Of a stretch of DNA of 64,000 nucleotides, positions 9,035-18,400 are shown piece after piece (the stretch's first letter is position 1; each line of letters starts with the position of its first letter). The translations under genes were made by a program, and so were the position numbers. Under the pieces are notes generated by a model. The model worked only from the letters and a program-made list of their open reading frames with translations, did no database searches and had not been told where the DNA came from. Source of the stretch: CAWAYH01 sp963786195 (GTDB lineage Bacteria; Acidobacteriota; Vicinamibacteria; Vicinamibacterales; 2-12-FULL-66-21); NCBI GenBank assembly GCA_963786195.1, contig CAWAYH010000002.1:186001-250000 (forward strand). The letters are read 5' to 3'.

Positions 9035-10823
9035 TCACTCCCCGGCAGCTCGATGCGCACCTCGGTGCCGCTTCCAGGACGGCTGGAAACGGTGATCGTG
9101 CCGCCGAGTCCTTCGATGATATTCCGGGAGATGGCCAGTCCCAAGCCCGTCCCCGTCCGGCGAGTCGTGAAGTACGGGTCGAAGACGCGCGGCAGATCTT
9201 CCGCCGCGATGCCGCTGCCCTTGTCCCTGACGTCGATCGTGATCCGATCGGGCGCGGTCCACTTCGTGCGGAGACGGATCGGCTCGTCCGCCGGGGTCGC
9301 CCCGTCCCGGGCCGCGACGGCATGGCGCGCGTTGGTCAGGATGTTGACGAGCGCCAGGCGCAGGCGCTCGCGGTCGGTGAACGACGCTGGGGAGCGCGCG
9401 ATCGAGATCCAGCCGGATCGGAACGCCTGCCTCGGATTCGGTGGCGCGCGCGGCGTCTTCGCACAGCGCGTTCAGGTCGGCCGGCGCGCGCTCGAACTTG
9501 ATCGGCCGCGCGAAGTCGAGCACTTCTGACACCAGGCGGTTGAGACGCGCGGTCTCCTCGTCGATGTCGGTCACGGCCGCTTTCGCGGCTTCAGACGCGA
9601 CGTCCGGCGCGCGCAGCGTGCGCAGCGCGGTCTTGATGATCATCAGCGGGTTGCGGATCTCGTGCGCGACGACCGTCGAGAGCCGGCCGAGCGACGACAG
9701 CCGCTCGCGCTGCGCGGCATCGCGCTGAAACCGCGCGATCGAGTCCGTCATCGTGTTGAACGTCGTGGCGAGCAGCTGCGCGTCTTCGTCCTCCAGGATC
9801 GCGCTGCCCGCATGCGGCGGAATCCGGCGCGTCAGGTCGCCGGTCGCCGCCATTTCGCGCATCGTCGCGGTGATGGTTCCGAGCGGACGCGTGACCGTGC
9901 GCGCGATGGCGTAGCTGAGGAGCGTGGCGACCAGCACGGCGACGACGGCGATGATCGCCAGCCTGCGGTGCAGGGGATTCAGGAAGCCGAGGTGCTCCGT
10001 CCTCGAGCGCAGGAAGATCGCCTTGACCCGGGTGGACGTTGGCGGCGCGCCGGCGGGACCGGTCGTCGCTCCCGGCGAAATGGACGCCGACAGCGGACGC
10101 GTGACCGCGATGTACGACTGATCGCCCAGCGACACGTTACTCCGATCGCCCCTCGCGCGTCAGCAGCGGCGCGAGCGCCGGCCAGAGATCCGCGGACAGC
10201 GTCGCCGCCTGGACGACGCCGTCGAAGCCGAAGACCATGTCGCTGTTGGTGAGATCGCGAAACCGCGCCGCGGCCCGGCTGTCGAGGCTGAAGCCGACGC
10301 TCAGCGTGCCCAGGATCTCGGGCTGGCGGGGATCGATCCAGATCGGGACCGAGACGACCTGCAGGATCCCGCCGCGATGCGGCCAGAACTCGTTCGTCTC
10401 GCGTCCGGCCGCGGCCGACTTCAGCCCCGGCAACTCGGCATAGGAGGCGGTGGCGGCTTCGTCGGATGCGTTCTCGGCGAGCGTCTGCCCCTGCCGCCCC
10501 GTAATCAACAGGAGCTCCGCATTGAGCTCACGCTGATAGCTGTCGGCAATCGGCTGTACGGTCTTCGGATCGCCGGTGTCCACCGCCGCCTTGAGCCGCG
10601 GGAGGTCGGCGATGAGGCGAGCTTCGCGCGTGAAGTGCTCGACGAGGACCCGCCGATACTCCTCCACGAGCGTGGCCGCTTCGTCGAGCCCGCGCTCCAG
10701 CTCGCGCTCGGCCTGGCGGGTGACCGCCACGTTGACGTTGTAGATCGCGATGGCGATCGCCGTCACCGCGAGCATCGCGCTGCCGAAGAAGATGCGGTTG
10801 GTGAGCGAGGAAAACAGGCTCAT
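9035..10823 (-). CDS. NtrB-type sensor histidine kinase (frameshifted)
   Basis: A membrane sensor kinase of ~595 residues. There is an N-terminal TM (FGSAMLAVTAIAIAIYNVNV), a ~180-residue periplasmic sensing region, a second TM (AIIAVVAVLVATLLSYAIA), a HAMP domain, a HisKA box with the phospho-accepting His in VVAHEIRNPLMIIK, and an HATPase ending MGLAISRNIIEGLGGT. Breaks occur near 10137 (joining GRS to LGDQSYIAVTRP), near 9395-9400, near 9155 and at the end, where one missing G would give PGE-stop. Start ATG 10823 overlaps the upstream stop (ATGA). It would phosphorylate the NtrC-type regulator downstream. The ligand is unknown; the upstream blue-copper-like and barrel genes hint at a periplasmic or envelope cue. 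Confidence 0.9.
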
Positions 10824-11525
10824 CGCCGCCCCAGCACGAAATTCGCCTCGACTTCACCGCCGGAGTCCGCGATGAAGACCTTGCGCGATTCGGTTGGCGC
10901 CGTTTCGTTCCACGCGACGACCGTGTACGTACCGGGCGGGACGCCGTCGAGCCGATACCGCCCCTCGTCGTCGGTCACCGCAAAATGGCGGTGCGCGAAC
11001 ACGAGGATGAACGCGCTCATGTGCGAATGGATGTCGCAGAACACGCGAACGATGCCCGGCCGGTCGAACCGAATCGCCTTGGAGCGGCCGGCGGCGTAGC
11101 GGCCCGAGGTCGAACGACCGCGCCCTCGAGAGCGAGAACACGTTGTGGTAGGTCTGGTCGTTGTTGGGAAAGTCGACCGTCGTGCCCGCGACGATCGCCA
11201 GCACGTGCGGCACGAACGCCTCGTTGCGCTGATCGAGCTTCGCGCGCAGCTCTCCGCGCTGGTCGAACGCCGCGCGCGGCGCCGGGTCCAGGTACACGAC
11301 GCTGCGGCGGCGATCCGTCGGATCGTGCGCGAGCGGCATGCCGACGTCCGCCACGTTTGGACGCCGCGCCACCCCCGGCGGCGACTGGCGCAGGTCGACC
11401 CGGCCGCGAATCGAGCCGTTCGCGGGATCGCTGGCGGCATCGCCGGCGACGCTGCTGCCGCTGAAGGCAGCGATCAGGCCAGCCAGGGCCGCTGCGCCGA
11501 CGCCAATCCGAGATCCTGATCCCAT
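10820..11525 (-). CDS. Periplasmic blue-copper-like / carboxypeptidase-regulatory-like domain protein (one frameshift)
   Basis: ~235 residues with a weak signal (GAAALAGLIAAFSGSSVA). The cupredoxin-like domain contains VDFPNNDQTYHNVFSLS and, after a break near 11110, VRVFCDIHSHMSAFI. The order His ... Cys-x2-His-x-His-Met matches type-1 copper ligands (His, Cys, His, Met). The C-terminal 60 residues (FAVTDDEGRYRLDGVPPGTY then TVVAW) form a carboxypeptidase-regulatory-like beta sandwich. Proteins of this layout are annotated as methylamine-utilization-like or plastocyanin-like. The start ATG follows directly on the stop of the upstream barrel gene, and its TGA overlaps the kinase ATG, so it is translationally coupled to both. 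Copper binding is inferred. Confidence 0.78.
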
Positions 11526-12740
11526 TCAGAACCAGTAGGCAATCTGACCGGACACGTAAGTGCGCCGGCGGACGCGGCCACCGTCGCGATCGTTGAACTG
11601 CACGGCGCACCGGACGATCAGGTTGCGCTGCAGGTGATAGCCGGCATCGCCTTCGATCCGCGTGACCGGCGCTTCCCAGGTGTCGACGAGACCGGGCATC
11701 GCGTCCAACGTCGAAAACCCGAGCCGATCGACGCGGCCCGCGACGAAGATGCGCGGGGTTACCCGGTAGCGCGCCTCCACCCATGCGCCAAGCGCGTCGA
11801 GGTTGGCCGTGGTGCCCGTCGCGGCAAAGGGAATGTTCCATTGGCTCCAGACCAGCTCTCCCCGCACCAGCCAGTGGTCCTTCGAGTACTCCAGGTCCGC
11901 GCCGAACGCCGTCTGCGCGTACGAGGCCATCGGGTCGGCCAGGAGCCGGGTCACGCTTTCGTCGAGAAACGCGCCGCGTGCCGCGGACACTCCCGCAATC
12001 AGCCCGGCCGTCGGGTGGAACCCGACACGCCCGGACAGCTGTTTGCCAGAGTTGTTGTCCGACATGCGCGGGTCGGCCAGCGTGCCGGCGGTGATGCTGC
12101 CGGTGACGCTCACGGTCTGGCCGTTCCAGTGCGCCTGGACGCCCGTGTCCCACCGGAACGCCGAGATCAGCGGGACGCCTGGCGTGATCGCCTGCGACCC
12201 GACCGGATAGCTGGGGCGCCAGCCGCGACCGCGCATGAAGAGCAGATCGACCGGCGTGGCGGGTACCGCATCGGGCCTCAGCGAGGTCAGGTACTGATAC
12301 GCGAGCGGATAGCCGATCAGCGGGTTGTCCGTGCTGTACGACCGGCGCCCGAACGCGCCGAACGACGGTGGAATCCGTCCGACCTGGATGTCGAACGGGT
12401 GGCCGTTCCACGGGCGGATGCGGACGTACGCCGCGTACGGCCGCACCTGACCGAAGTCTTCAGACCGGATTTCCCCGATGACCGCGAGACGGCTCATCGG
12501 CCGCCACGACGCACCCAGCGCCACGCGGAACATCCGCAGCGTGTTGTGCTCGTAGTCGGTGTAATTGAAGAACGCGTCGTCGTCGCGCTCGCCGATCGTC
12601 GCGGCGACCTCAGCGCCGACCACGAGCCGGCCGTCGAAGGCCGTGACGGGGGCCGAGGGGAGGGTCTGCGCCCCGGCCATGCGCGCCCCGACAATCGAGA
12701 GCGTGACGAGCGTCAGGGCCAGCCGACACCGTTTCGTCAT
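11526..12740 (-). CDS. Outer-membrane beta-barrel (porin-like) protein
   Basis: 405 residues, intact. I chose ATG 12740, which gives a classical signal MTKRCRLALTLVTLSIVGA ... GAQT; the open frame extends further upstream but those residues are not signal-like. The mature protein is rich in amphipathic strands with aromatic girdles (DIQVGRIPPSFGAFGRRSY, GVPLISAFRWDTGVQAHW, WLVRGELVWSQWNIP) and ends QIAYWF, a barrel-type C terminus with terminal Phe. The phrase DIQVGRIPPSFGAFG is reminiscent of phosphate- or alginate-type porins. It is the first gene of a unit with the blue-copper-like protein and NtrBC pair, so it is probably transcribed with its own regulator. Substrate unknown. Confidence 0.72.
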   Translation of the reverse strand: MTKRCRLALTLVTLSIVGARMAGAQTLPSAPVTAFDGRLVVGAEVAATIGERDDDAFFNYTDYEHNTLRMFRVALGASWRPMSRLAVIGEIRSEDFGQVRPYAAYVRIRPWNGHPFDIQVGRIPPSFGAFGRRSYSTDNPLIGYPLAYQYLTSLRPDAVPATPVDLLFMRGRGWRPSYPVGSQAITPGVPLISAFRWDTGVQAHWNGQTVSVTGSITAGTLADPRMSDNNSGKQLSGRVGFHPTAGLIAGVSAARGAFLDESVTRLLADPMASYAQTAFGADLEYSKDHWLVRGELVWSQWNIPFAATGTTANLDALGAWVEARYRVTPRIFVAGRVDRLGFSTLDAMPGLVDTWEAPVTRIEGDAGYHLQRNLIVRCAVQFNDRDGGRVRRRTYVSGQIAYWF

Positions 12741-12820
12741 CCCAGGCGAGCCTCGCTTGCACGACACCGGCAATCTGCCATTTTTCGCGTCCTGCGCGCG
12801 CACGACTGGCGAGCGGCAAT

Positions 12821-12826
12821 TATAAT
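12821..12826 (+). promoter_or_regulatory. TATAAT -10 element, 6 nt before the DUF2203 start
   Basis: A perfect TATAAT ends 6 nt before the ATG at 12833. With normal -10 to +1 spacing, transcription would begin at or next to the A of the start codon and give a leaderless mRNA. No convincing -35 box is visible. The 92-nt gap to the divergent barrel gene would hold both promoters. Confidence 0.6.
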
Positions 12827-12832
12827 CGTCGT

Positions 12833-13183
12833 ATGCCCGAGACCGAGCCTCGCTCGATCTTCTCACTGGATCAGGCCCGCGAGCTGCTGCCACGGGTGAA
12901 ACACATGACCGCGGATGCCGTGCGACGAGCCGAATCGCTCGCCGCCCAGCTGCACGGTATCCCGGAAGACGATCCCGAGCATGCCACGCTTTCGGCCGCC
13001 TTGCGCGACGTTGTCACGGGCTGGGCGGACGAGCTGCAGGAGCTGGGGGCCGAGGCGAAGGGTCTCTGGCTGGTCGATTTCGACAACGGCGACGGCTACT
13101 ACTGCTGGTGCTACCCGGAGCACGCGATCACCCATTACCACGGGTACTCGGACGGGTTCGCCGGAAGAATGAAAATTCAATAA
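12833..13183 (+). CDS. DUF2203 family protein
   Basis: 116 residues, intact. IFSLDQARELLPRVKHMTAD is a helical start; the second half has GLWLVDFDNGDGYYCWCYPE and ITHYHGYSDGFAGR, the aromatic Cys-Trp and His-rich signature of DUF2203 proteins (small soluble proteins of unknown role found in Acidobacteria, Actinobacteria and others). The ATG follows a TATAAT box by 6 nt and has no Shine-Dalgarno, so the transcript is probably leaderless. The next plus-strand gene is 115 nt away across a tandem-repeat stretch, so it is likely transcribed alone. Confidence 0.85.
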   Translation: MPETEPRSIFSLDQARELLPRVKHMTADAVRRAESLAAQLHGIPEDDPEHATLSAALRDVVTGWADELQELGAEAKGLWLVDFDNGDGYYCWCYPEHAITHYHGYSDGFAGRMKIQ

Positions 13184-13197
13184 TCCGTAGTTGGTGG

Positions 13198-13293
13198 CTC
13201 GCAGCTCGTAGTTCGCAGCTCGTAGTTCGTAGCTCGGGAAACCGAAAACCAAGAACCGATAACCGACAACCGATAACCGATAACCGATAACCG
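13198..13293. repeat. Two adjacent short tandem repeat arrays
   Basis: 13198-13236 repeats an 11-13-nt unit around GCTCGTAGTTCG about three times. 13241-13293 repeats the heptamer ATAACCG with drift (perfect copies between about 13269 and 13293). Together they fill the gap between the DUF2203 stop and the ferredoxin start (GTG 13298), leaving only 4 nt for a ribosome binding site. Confidence 0.85.
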
Positions 13294-13297
13294 TAAA

Positions 13298-13576
13298 GTG
13301 GCCTACATCATCTGCGAGCCTTGTGTCGGGATCAAAGACAGCGCGTGTGTCGACGTGTGTCCCGTTGACTGTATTCATCCCCGGAAGGACGAGCCCGAGT
13401 TCGCAACAGCGGAAATGCTCTACATTCACCCCGACGATTGCATCGATTGCGGCGCATGCGTGCCAGCCTGTCCTGTCGAAGCGATCTTCGCGCTGGACGA
13501 GACGCCGCGGAAGTGGGAACGTTACATTCCTGTCAATGCAGAGTACTATGAGAAGGAACGCAATTCTGAATTCTGA
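13298..13576 (+). CDS. Seven-iron type ferredoxin ([3Fe-4S]/[4Fe-4S])
   Basis: 92 residues starting with GTG at 13298. The first cluster motif is CEPCVGIKDSACVDVCPVDC, where Cys-x7-Cys-x3-Cys-Pro spacing is typical of the 7Fe family. The second is CIDCGACVPACPVEAIF, a regular 4Fe-4S motif. The rest (LDETPRKWERYIPVNAEYYE) matches the usual C-terminal extension of FdxA-like ferredoxins. It is a cytoplasmic low-potential electron carrier. It lies 66 nt upstream of nuoB and nuoI on the same strand, so it may be cotranscribed and could donate electrons to a complex-I-like module, which is inference. Confidence 0.9.
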   Translation: MAYIICEPCVGIKDSACVDVCPVDCIHPRKDEPEFATAEMLYIHPDDCIDCGACVPACPVEAIFALDETPRKWERYIPVNAEYYEKERNSEF

Positions 13577-13642
13577 ACTTGGGAGTCTTCACACTTACTT
13601 CAGCATTCATCATTCAGAAATCAGCATTGCAAGGATCACCTG
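13577..13642. repeat. AT-richer spacer with short imperfect repeats before nuoB
   Basis: This spacer contains imperfect TTCAGCATTCATCATTCAG-type repeats, part of the same class of short intergenic repeats as elsewhere in the window. AAGGATCACC just before the nuoB ATG includes the likely ribosome binding site (AAGGA, 8 nt upstream). Confidence 0.55.
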
Positions 13643-14176
13643 ATGGGTTTGATCGAGCATCGCTTCGACGACAACCTCATCACCACGAACGTCGACAAGG
13701 TCCTCAACTGGGCCCGTCAGTCGTCGCTCTGGCCGCTGGGGTTCGGGTTGGCGTGCTGCGCGATTGAGATGATGGCCGCCTCCGCGTCGCGCTACGACAT
13801 CTCGCGCTTCGGCGCGGAAGTCTTTCGCGCGTCGCCGCGGCAGGCCGATCTGCTGATCGTGGCCGGCACGGTGACGAAGAAGATGGCGCCCGTGCTCCGC
13901 CGCCTGTACGACCAGATGCCCGAGCCGAAGTGGGTCATCTCGATGGGGGCCTGCTCGAACGCCGGCGGCCCGTTCCCGACCTACAGCGTGCTGCAGGGCG
14001 TCGACAAGATCGTTCCGGTCGATGTCTACGTGTCCGGGTGCCCACCGCGGCCCGAAGCGCTGCTCTACGGCCTGATGCGGCTCCAGGACAAGATTCGCCG
14101 CGAGAGCACCGTCCTCCGGCGCGAGCGCGTGATCAGGAGCGGCGACACGGAGCCGACCATGCTGGACGCCGTCTGA
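13643..14176 (+). CDS. nuoB: NADH-quinone oxidoreductase subunit B (NuoB/PSST)
   Basis: 177 residues, intact. It carries the N2 [4Fe-4S] cluster ligands of complex I: the adjacent Cys pair in FGLACCAIEMM, the Cys in ISMGACSNAGGPFPTYS, and the Cys-Pro-Pro segment VYVSGCPPRPEALLYGL. Arg/Asp positions around VVAGTVTKKMAP are also conserved. It normally sits in the peripheral arm and passes electrons to quinone. Here it is followed 2 nt later by nuoI, with no nuoA, C, D or H visible around it, so the rest of complex I must be encoded elsewhere. Confidence 0.95.
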   Translation: MGLIEHRFDDNLITTNVDKVLNWARQSSLWPLGFGLACCAIEMMAASASRYDISRFGAEVFRASPRQADLLIVAGTVTKKMAPVLRRLYDQMPEPKWVISMGACSNAGGPFPTYSVLQGVDKIVPVDVYVSGCPPRPEALLYGLMRLQDKIRRESTVLRRERVIRSGDTEPTMLDAV

Positions 14177-14178
14177 CC

Positions 14179-14649
14179 ATGCAGCGCATCCGAGACGTCT
14201 TCCGCACCATCTTCCTGGTCGACCTGCTGAAGGGCCTGTGGCTGACGCTGCGGTACACGCCCCAGCCCGCGTTCACCTTCCAGTACCCGGCCGAACGCCG
14301 GCCGGTCGCGCCGCGTTTCCGCGGCGTGCTCAGGCTCCAGGTCGAGCCGGAAACAGGTGCCGCGACGTGCATCGTCTGCGATCAGTGCGCCAAGGTGTGC
14401 CCTGACGATCTGATCGTCCTTGGCGGCCACCGTGAGCCGGGACAGAAGATCAAGATCCTCGACTACTTCGACTTCAATCTTTCGCGCTGCAGCTTCTGCG
14501 GGTTGTGCGCCGAGGTCTGTCCGACCAGGCCGGTCAAGGCGCTGATCATGAGCGAGGACTACGAGCTGGGTTCGTACAGCCGCGAGACTCAAATCCTGAG
14601 AATCGACGAGATGTACGACGGCGTGCCGATCGAGCAATACAGCCGCTAG
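14179..14649 (+). CDS. nuoI: NADH-quinone oxidoreductase subunit I (NuoI/TYKY)
   Basis: 156 residues starting with ATG 14179, 2 nt after the nuoB stop. Two 4Fe-4S motifs, CIVCDQCAKVCPDDLIVL and CSFCGLCAEVCPTRPVK, are the N6a and N6b clusters; the N-terminal amphipathic helix region (FLVDLLKGLWLTLRYTPQPA) matches NuoI. The C terminus reads IDEMYDGVPIEQYSR. It transfers electrons between the hydrogenase-like arm and NuoB. The gene order ferredoxin-nuoB-nuoI with no other nuo genes is unusual compared with full nuo operons. Confidence 0.92.
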   Translation: MQRIRDVFRTIFLVDLLKGLWLTLRYTPQPAFTFQYPAERRPVAPRFRGVLRLQVEPETGAATCIVCDQCAKVCPDDLIVLGGHREPGQKIKILDYFDFNLSRCSFCGLCAEVCPTRPVKALIMSEDYELGSYSRETQILRIDEMYDGVPIEQYSR

Positions 14650-14655
14650 ATCCGG

Positions 14656-15117
14656 CTATTCGGGTACTGCTTCCAGTCGGGCCTCGAGCGTGGCCTTTGC
14701 TTTGAGACGCTCGGCCCGCCGCATTTCGGCCTCCGCCGCGCGCTGCTTTTCCTCGGCCGTCTCCAGGATCAGCCCCGGGATCGCGACCCGTTGACCGTCG
14801 CGGTCGATGGCGACGAACGTGAGATAGGCGCGGCTCGTCATCCGCCGGACGCCGGTCAGCGTCTCCTCCGAGAAGACTTCGACTTCGACTTCGAGGGACG
14901 TCGTCCAGGCCGCCGTGACGCGGGCCTTGAGGATGATCAGGTCGCCGACCTTGATCGGGTGGAGGAACTGCAGGCCGTCCACGGCGGCCGTGACGAGCAG
15001 GCTGCGCGTGTGCCGGTGGCAGGCGATGGCCCCGGCGATGTCGATCAGGTGCATGACGGTGCCGCCGAGGATGAACCCCAGCGGGTTCGCATCGTTCGGC
15101 AGGACGACCTGCACCAT
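14656..15117 (-). CDS. Acyl-CoA thioesterase, hotdog fold (YciA/BFIT type)
   Basis: 153 residues from ATG 15117: MVQVVLPNDANPLGFILGG with the catalytic Asn/Asp region, VMHLIDIAGAIACHRH, VTAAVDGLQFLHPIKVGDLI and VEVEVFSEETLTGVRRMTS. The helical, Lys/Ala/Arg-rich tail (EEKQRAAEAEMRRAERLKAK) is typical of single-domain ACOTs. The same frame stays open upstream (KRPSESATE), matching the usual 10-15 residue N-terminal lead, but I see no start codon there, so a base error may hide it. It hydrolyses acyl-CoA in the cytoplasm. It ends 7 nt from the convergent nuoI stop. Confidence 0.85.
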   Translation of the reverse strand: MVQVVLPNDANPLGFILGGTVMHLIDIAGAIACHRHTRSLLVTAAVDGLQFLHPIKVGDLIILKARVTAAWTTSLEVEVEVFSEETLTGVRRMTSRAYLTFVAIDRDGQRVAIPGLILETAEEKQRAAEAEMRRAERLKAKATLEARLEAVPE

Positions 15118-15154
15118 CTCGGTCGCGGACTCAGACGGTCGCTTCGGCGCTCGG

Positions 15155-15395
15155 TCAGTTGCTGCAGTTCCGGTCGACGAACGGATTTGAGCGTCCAGCG
15201 CAGTTCTTCGGCGGCAGATCCTCTTCTCGGATCGTGCGAAGCAGGGAGACGGTCGACTGGTAGGTCTTCAGCTGCGCGAGGCAGCGCGGGCATCGCGCCA
15301 GGTGCTGTTCGAGCTCGGCGTGAATTCTCGGGCGGCAGCTGGTGTTCCAGGAAATCGACCAGCAGCCGCACGAGTGTCGGTGCAGTCGTCGCTTC
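15155..15395 (-). CDS. Putative zinc-finger anti-sigma-like protein (zf-HC2), frameshifted
   Basis: A short (~75 aa) protein. Joining frames gives VRLLVDFLEHQLPPE, then HAELEQHLARCPRCLAQLK followed by YQSTVSLLRTIREEDLPP. The His-x3-Cys-x2-Cys pattern (HLARCPRC) is the zf-HC2 zinc finger of anti-sigma factors. Breaks occur near 15325 and 15208, and the N-terminal Cys normally found in the family is not resolved. The start is uncertain. No sigma factor is adjacent on this strand; a similar zinc finger heads the anti-sigma gene at 19622. It lies just upstream of the thioesterase on the same strand. Confidence 0.55.
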
Positions 15396-15474
15396 AGGTT
15401 ACGCCACAGGAGAAGTCGGAAGCGAGGAGGGCTGAAGCCCATTCTGCACTGCTCCTCGCTGAACATGTCAGACT

Positions 15475-18400
15475 CTAGAAATCGTAGCCGATCCACAGCG
15501 AGAACTTCACCTTGCGGAACCAGTCGCTGCCGGCGGCCTCATGCCCGTCGAGCGAGGCCTGGATACGCGAAGACGAAGTCCTCGTAGTCGTTGTTGAAGA
15601 GCGTGCGCCACGACCAGTCGAAGTGGATCGGGAAGCCGAGCGCGAAGGTCTCGAGGCCGACGCCGTAGGAGGCGCGGCTGTCGATGAGCCGGAATCCGGA
15701 CACTGATCGGGTATCCCGAACACCGGCGCTGGCCAGGTCGGCGAGAACGGGTCGACCTCGTAACCCGAGCAGCGGCTGCTGAACGTCGTGTCGCTGACGT
15801 CCAGACCTTCATCGGCATGCCCTCGTAGCCCGCGCCGCCGAAGTTGACGAAGAAGACGCCGCGCAGGCCGCCGACGACGCCGATCGGCGTGAGCGCCGCC
15901 TCGATCAGCGGGAACCGCAGCTCGGCGTTCGTGAAGAACGCCTTGTTGCCGAGGAACTCGAGGTAGTCGTAGCCGCGCATCTCCGAGTTGCCGCCGAAGT
16001 AGAGGTAGCCGGGGAACTCGCCCCAGCTCTTGTAGCCGCGTGCGCGGAACGCGAGGACGCCGTTGGTGCCGAGCCGCATGTAGTAGCGGGCGTCGACGTC
16101 GACGGTCTGGCGCGACAGCAGGTCGCCGCGCGCGGGGCGAACTCGTAGCCGGCACGGATGGTGTTGCCGGCGAGCGGACCGTACTCGCGGAAGACCGTCG
16201 TCTCCTGGACGAAGGTGATGCCGAGCGGCATGAACTGTGCCGCTGTTGAACAAGCGTCCGGCCGTACTGCTCCTCCTGGAATTCGTCGGCCAGCTCCTGC
16301 AGACCCGGGCTCGTTGTACTCCTGACTGAACTGCAGAATGCCGGCGGACATCTCGAGGCGCGCGTAGCGATTCAGCGGGTAGATGCCGAAGCCAGTCGCG
16401 CCGCGGGAGGTCTGCGTCGCCAGCGCGTGGTCGCGATCGATGTAGCCGTATTGCTACGCGAACAGCAGCCCCGGGTCGTAGCCGTAGTAGAACTGCGTCT
16501 GCGAGTACGCCTGCAGCGCGTACTGGAACCGGCGCGACAGGTTCGATGTACGAGAACGACATCGTGCGGTACTGCGACACCGACGCGGCGAACATGTTGA
16601 ACTGCTTGTCGCCGAGCACGTCGGTGAAGGTCACCTGCGTGCCGCCGAACAGGTCGCCGCCGCTCGTGACGCCGACGTTCACCGGCGGCCGTCCCTCGAG
16701 GAACAGCTTCTCGAAGGTGCCCTTCTTGCGGGCGTTCTGCTTGACCAGCGGTGTGCGTCAGCGGCGCCTGGAAGTCGATGATCGGGCCGGGCGAGCCGAA
16801 GTCGGCGCTCGCGACCGTGTGAGCGGCTGATCGCGGCTGCAGCGTGTGGATGCCGTACTCACCCTTGTAGTAGGTGACGAACGCGATCTTCGCGCCGGCC
16901 TTCTCGTCCCGCAGGACGATCGGGGAGACGTTCGCGGTCAGCGTATCGGTGTACTGCTTCAGCTCGCCGTTCTTCAGGTTGAGCGTCCAGATGTTGTAGA
17001 TGTTGCCGTTGCGCGCGATCTCGGGATCGATGGGCTGATTCGGATCGAGTCGCCGTCGACGGGAAGACGATCGTGTCGCGTCGATGAACTGCGCGCCGCC
17101 GTCGTCGTGCGTGCCGAAGGTGATCTGCGTCTTCTTGTCGTTCGCGAGGTCGTAGCCGGAACAGCTTGTCGTTGCCGCTGACCCGCGCGAGATAGATGAG
17201 CGACTTGCCGTCGGGCGCCCAGGTCGGCGCGTAGTCGCCGAACTGGTCGTTGGTGACGTTGCGCAGCTCGCCGGTCTCGACGTTGACGATGAAGATGTCG
17301 CCGAGGGCGCCGCTCAGCGCCGAGAACGCGACCTCCTTGCCGTCCGGGCTGATGTCCGGCGACTCGGGCAGGTCGACGGTCTTCAGCTCGATCCGCTGCT
17401 CGATCTTCCGGTGACGACGTTCTGCAGGATGCAGCGTCTTGTGACTTCTCGGTGCGGGCGAAGTAGGCGATGCGATCGCCTGTCGGACGCCCACGACATC
17501 CACGGCACCGCGTTGTTGCGGAACCCGCCCGGCGTCGCGGATGTATTCGAACCCCTTGTCCTTGTTGAAGCCGCTCGTGAGGTTGTCGATGACCTTGCCG
17601 TCCTTCGTCGACATCAGGATGATGTCGAGCTCCTGGTCCTTGCGGTTGCCGGCGGCAACCGCCATCAGGTCGCCGGACGGCGAGGGCTCGATCGAGACCA
17701 CGCGCGACGTACGGCGTCTTGTCGCGCTTCGGCGCGAGGTTCCGGCCGTAGTCGGCCGGCCGCTCCTTGTCGCGGAACGGCTTGAAGCGATCCTTCAGGT
17801 ACTTGTCGAACTGCTCGTCGAACTCCTCGGCCTTGAGCCGGAACGCTTCCTCGTAGGCGCTCTCGCCGCCGCCGATGACGTTCTTGCGCAGCGCGAACAG
17901 GAACTGCCGCAGCCCTTCCTTGCCCCAGCGCGACTCGATGAACTCGAACGCGGCGTGACCGAGGTTGTAGGGGAGGCGGCCGTCGGCGAAGGCCGACGCC
18001 CTGGAAGTCGCTCATCGGCGGAATGTTGTCGGAGATGGCCGCGTCGCGGACGGTCATCAGGTCGAAGGGGTTCCAGTAGCCGGTCATGTGGTCCGCGAGC
18101 CCCTCGTCGACCCACAGCGGCAGGCCGCGGCGGAGCAGCGAGCGCGGGATGATGTCGAACTCGAAGATGTGCGTCAGTTCGTGCGTGATCAGGCGGTAGA
18201 GCGCGTCGGACGGCTCGTCGATCGGCAGGACCATGCGATCGCGGTACGGCTCGGCGAAGGCGAGCACGCCTTCGGGCAGCTCGCTCGACTCGATGTTCTG
18301 CTGCTGGAACTCGCTCTGGGTCTTGTAGAGGACCAGCGGCATCTTGAACGCGAGGTCGTGCTTCAGGTCGGAGCTGACCTGCTGGTAGGCGCTCTCGGCG

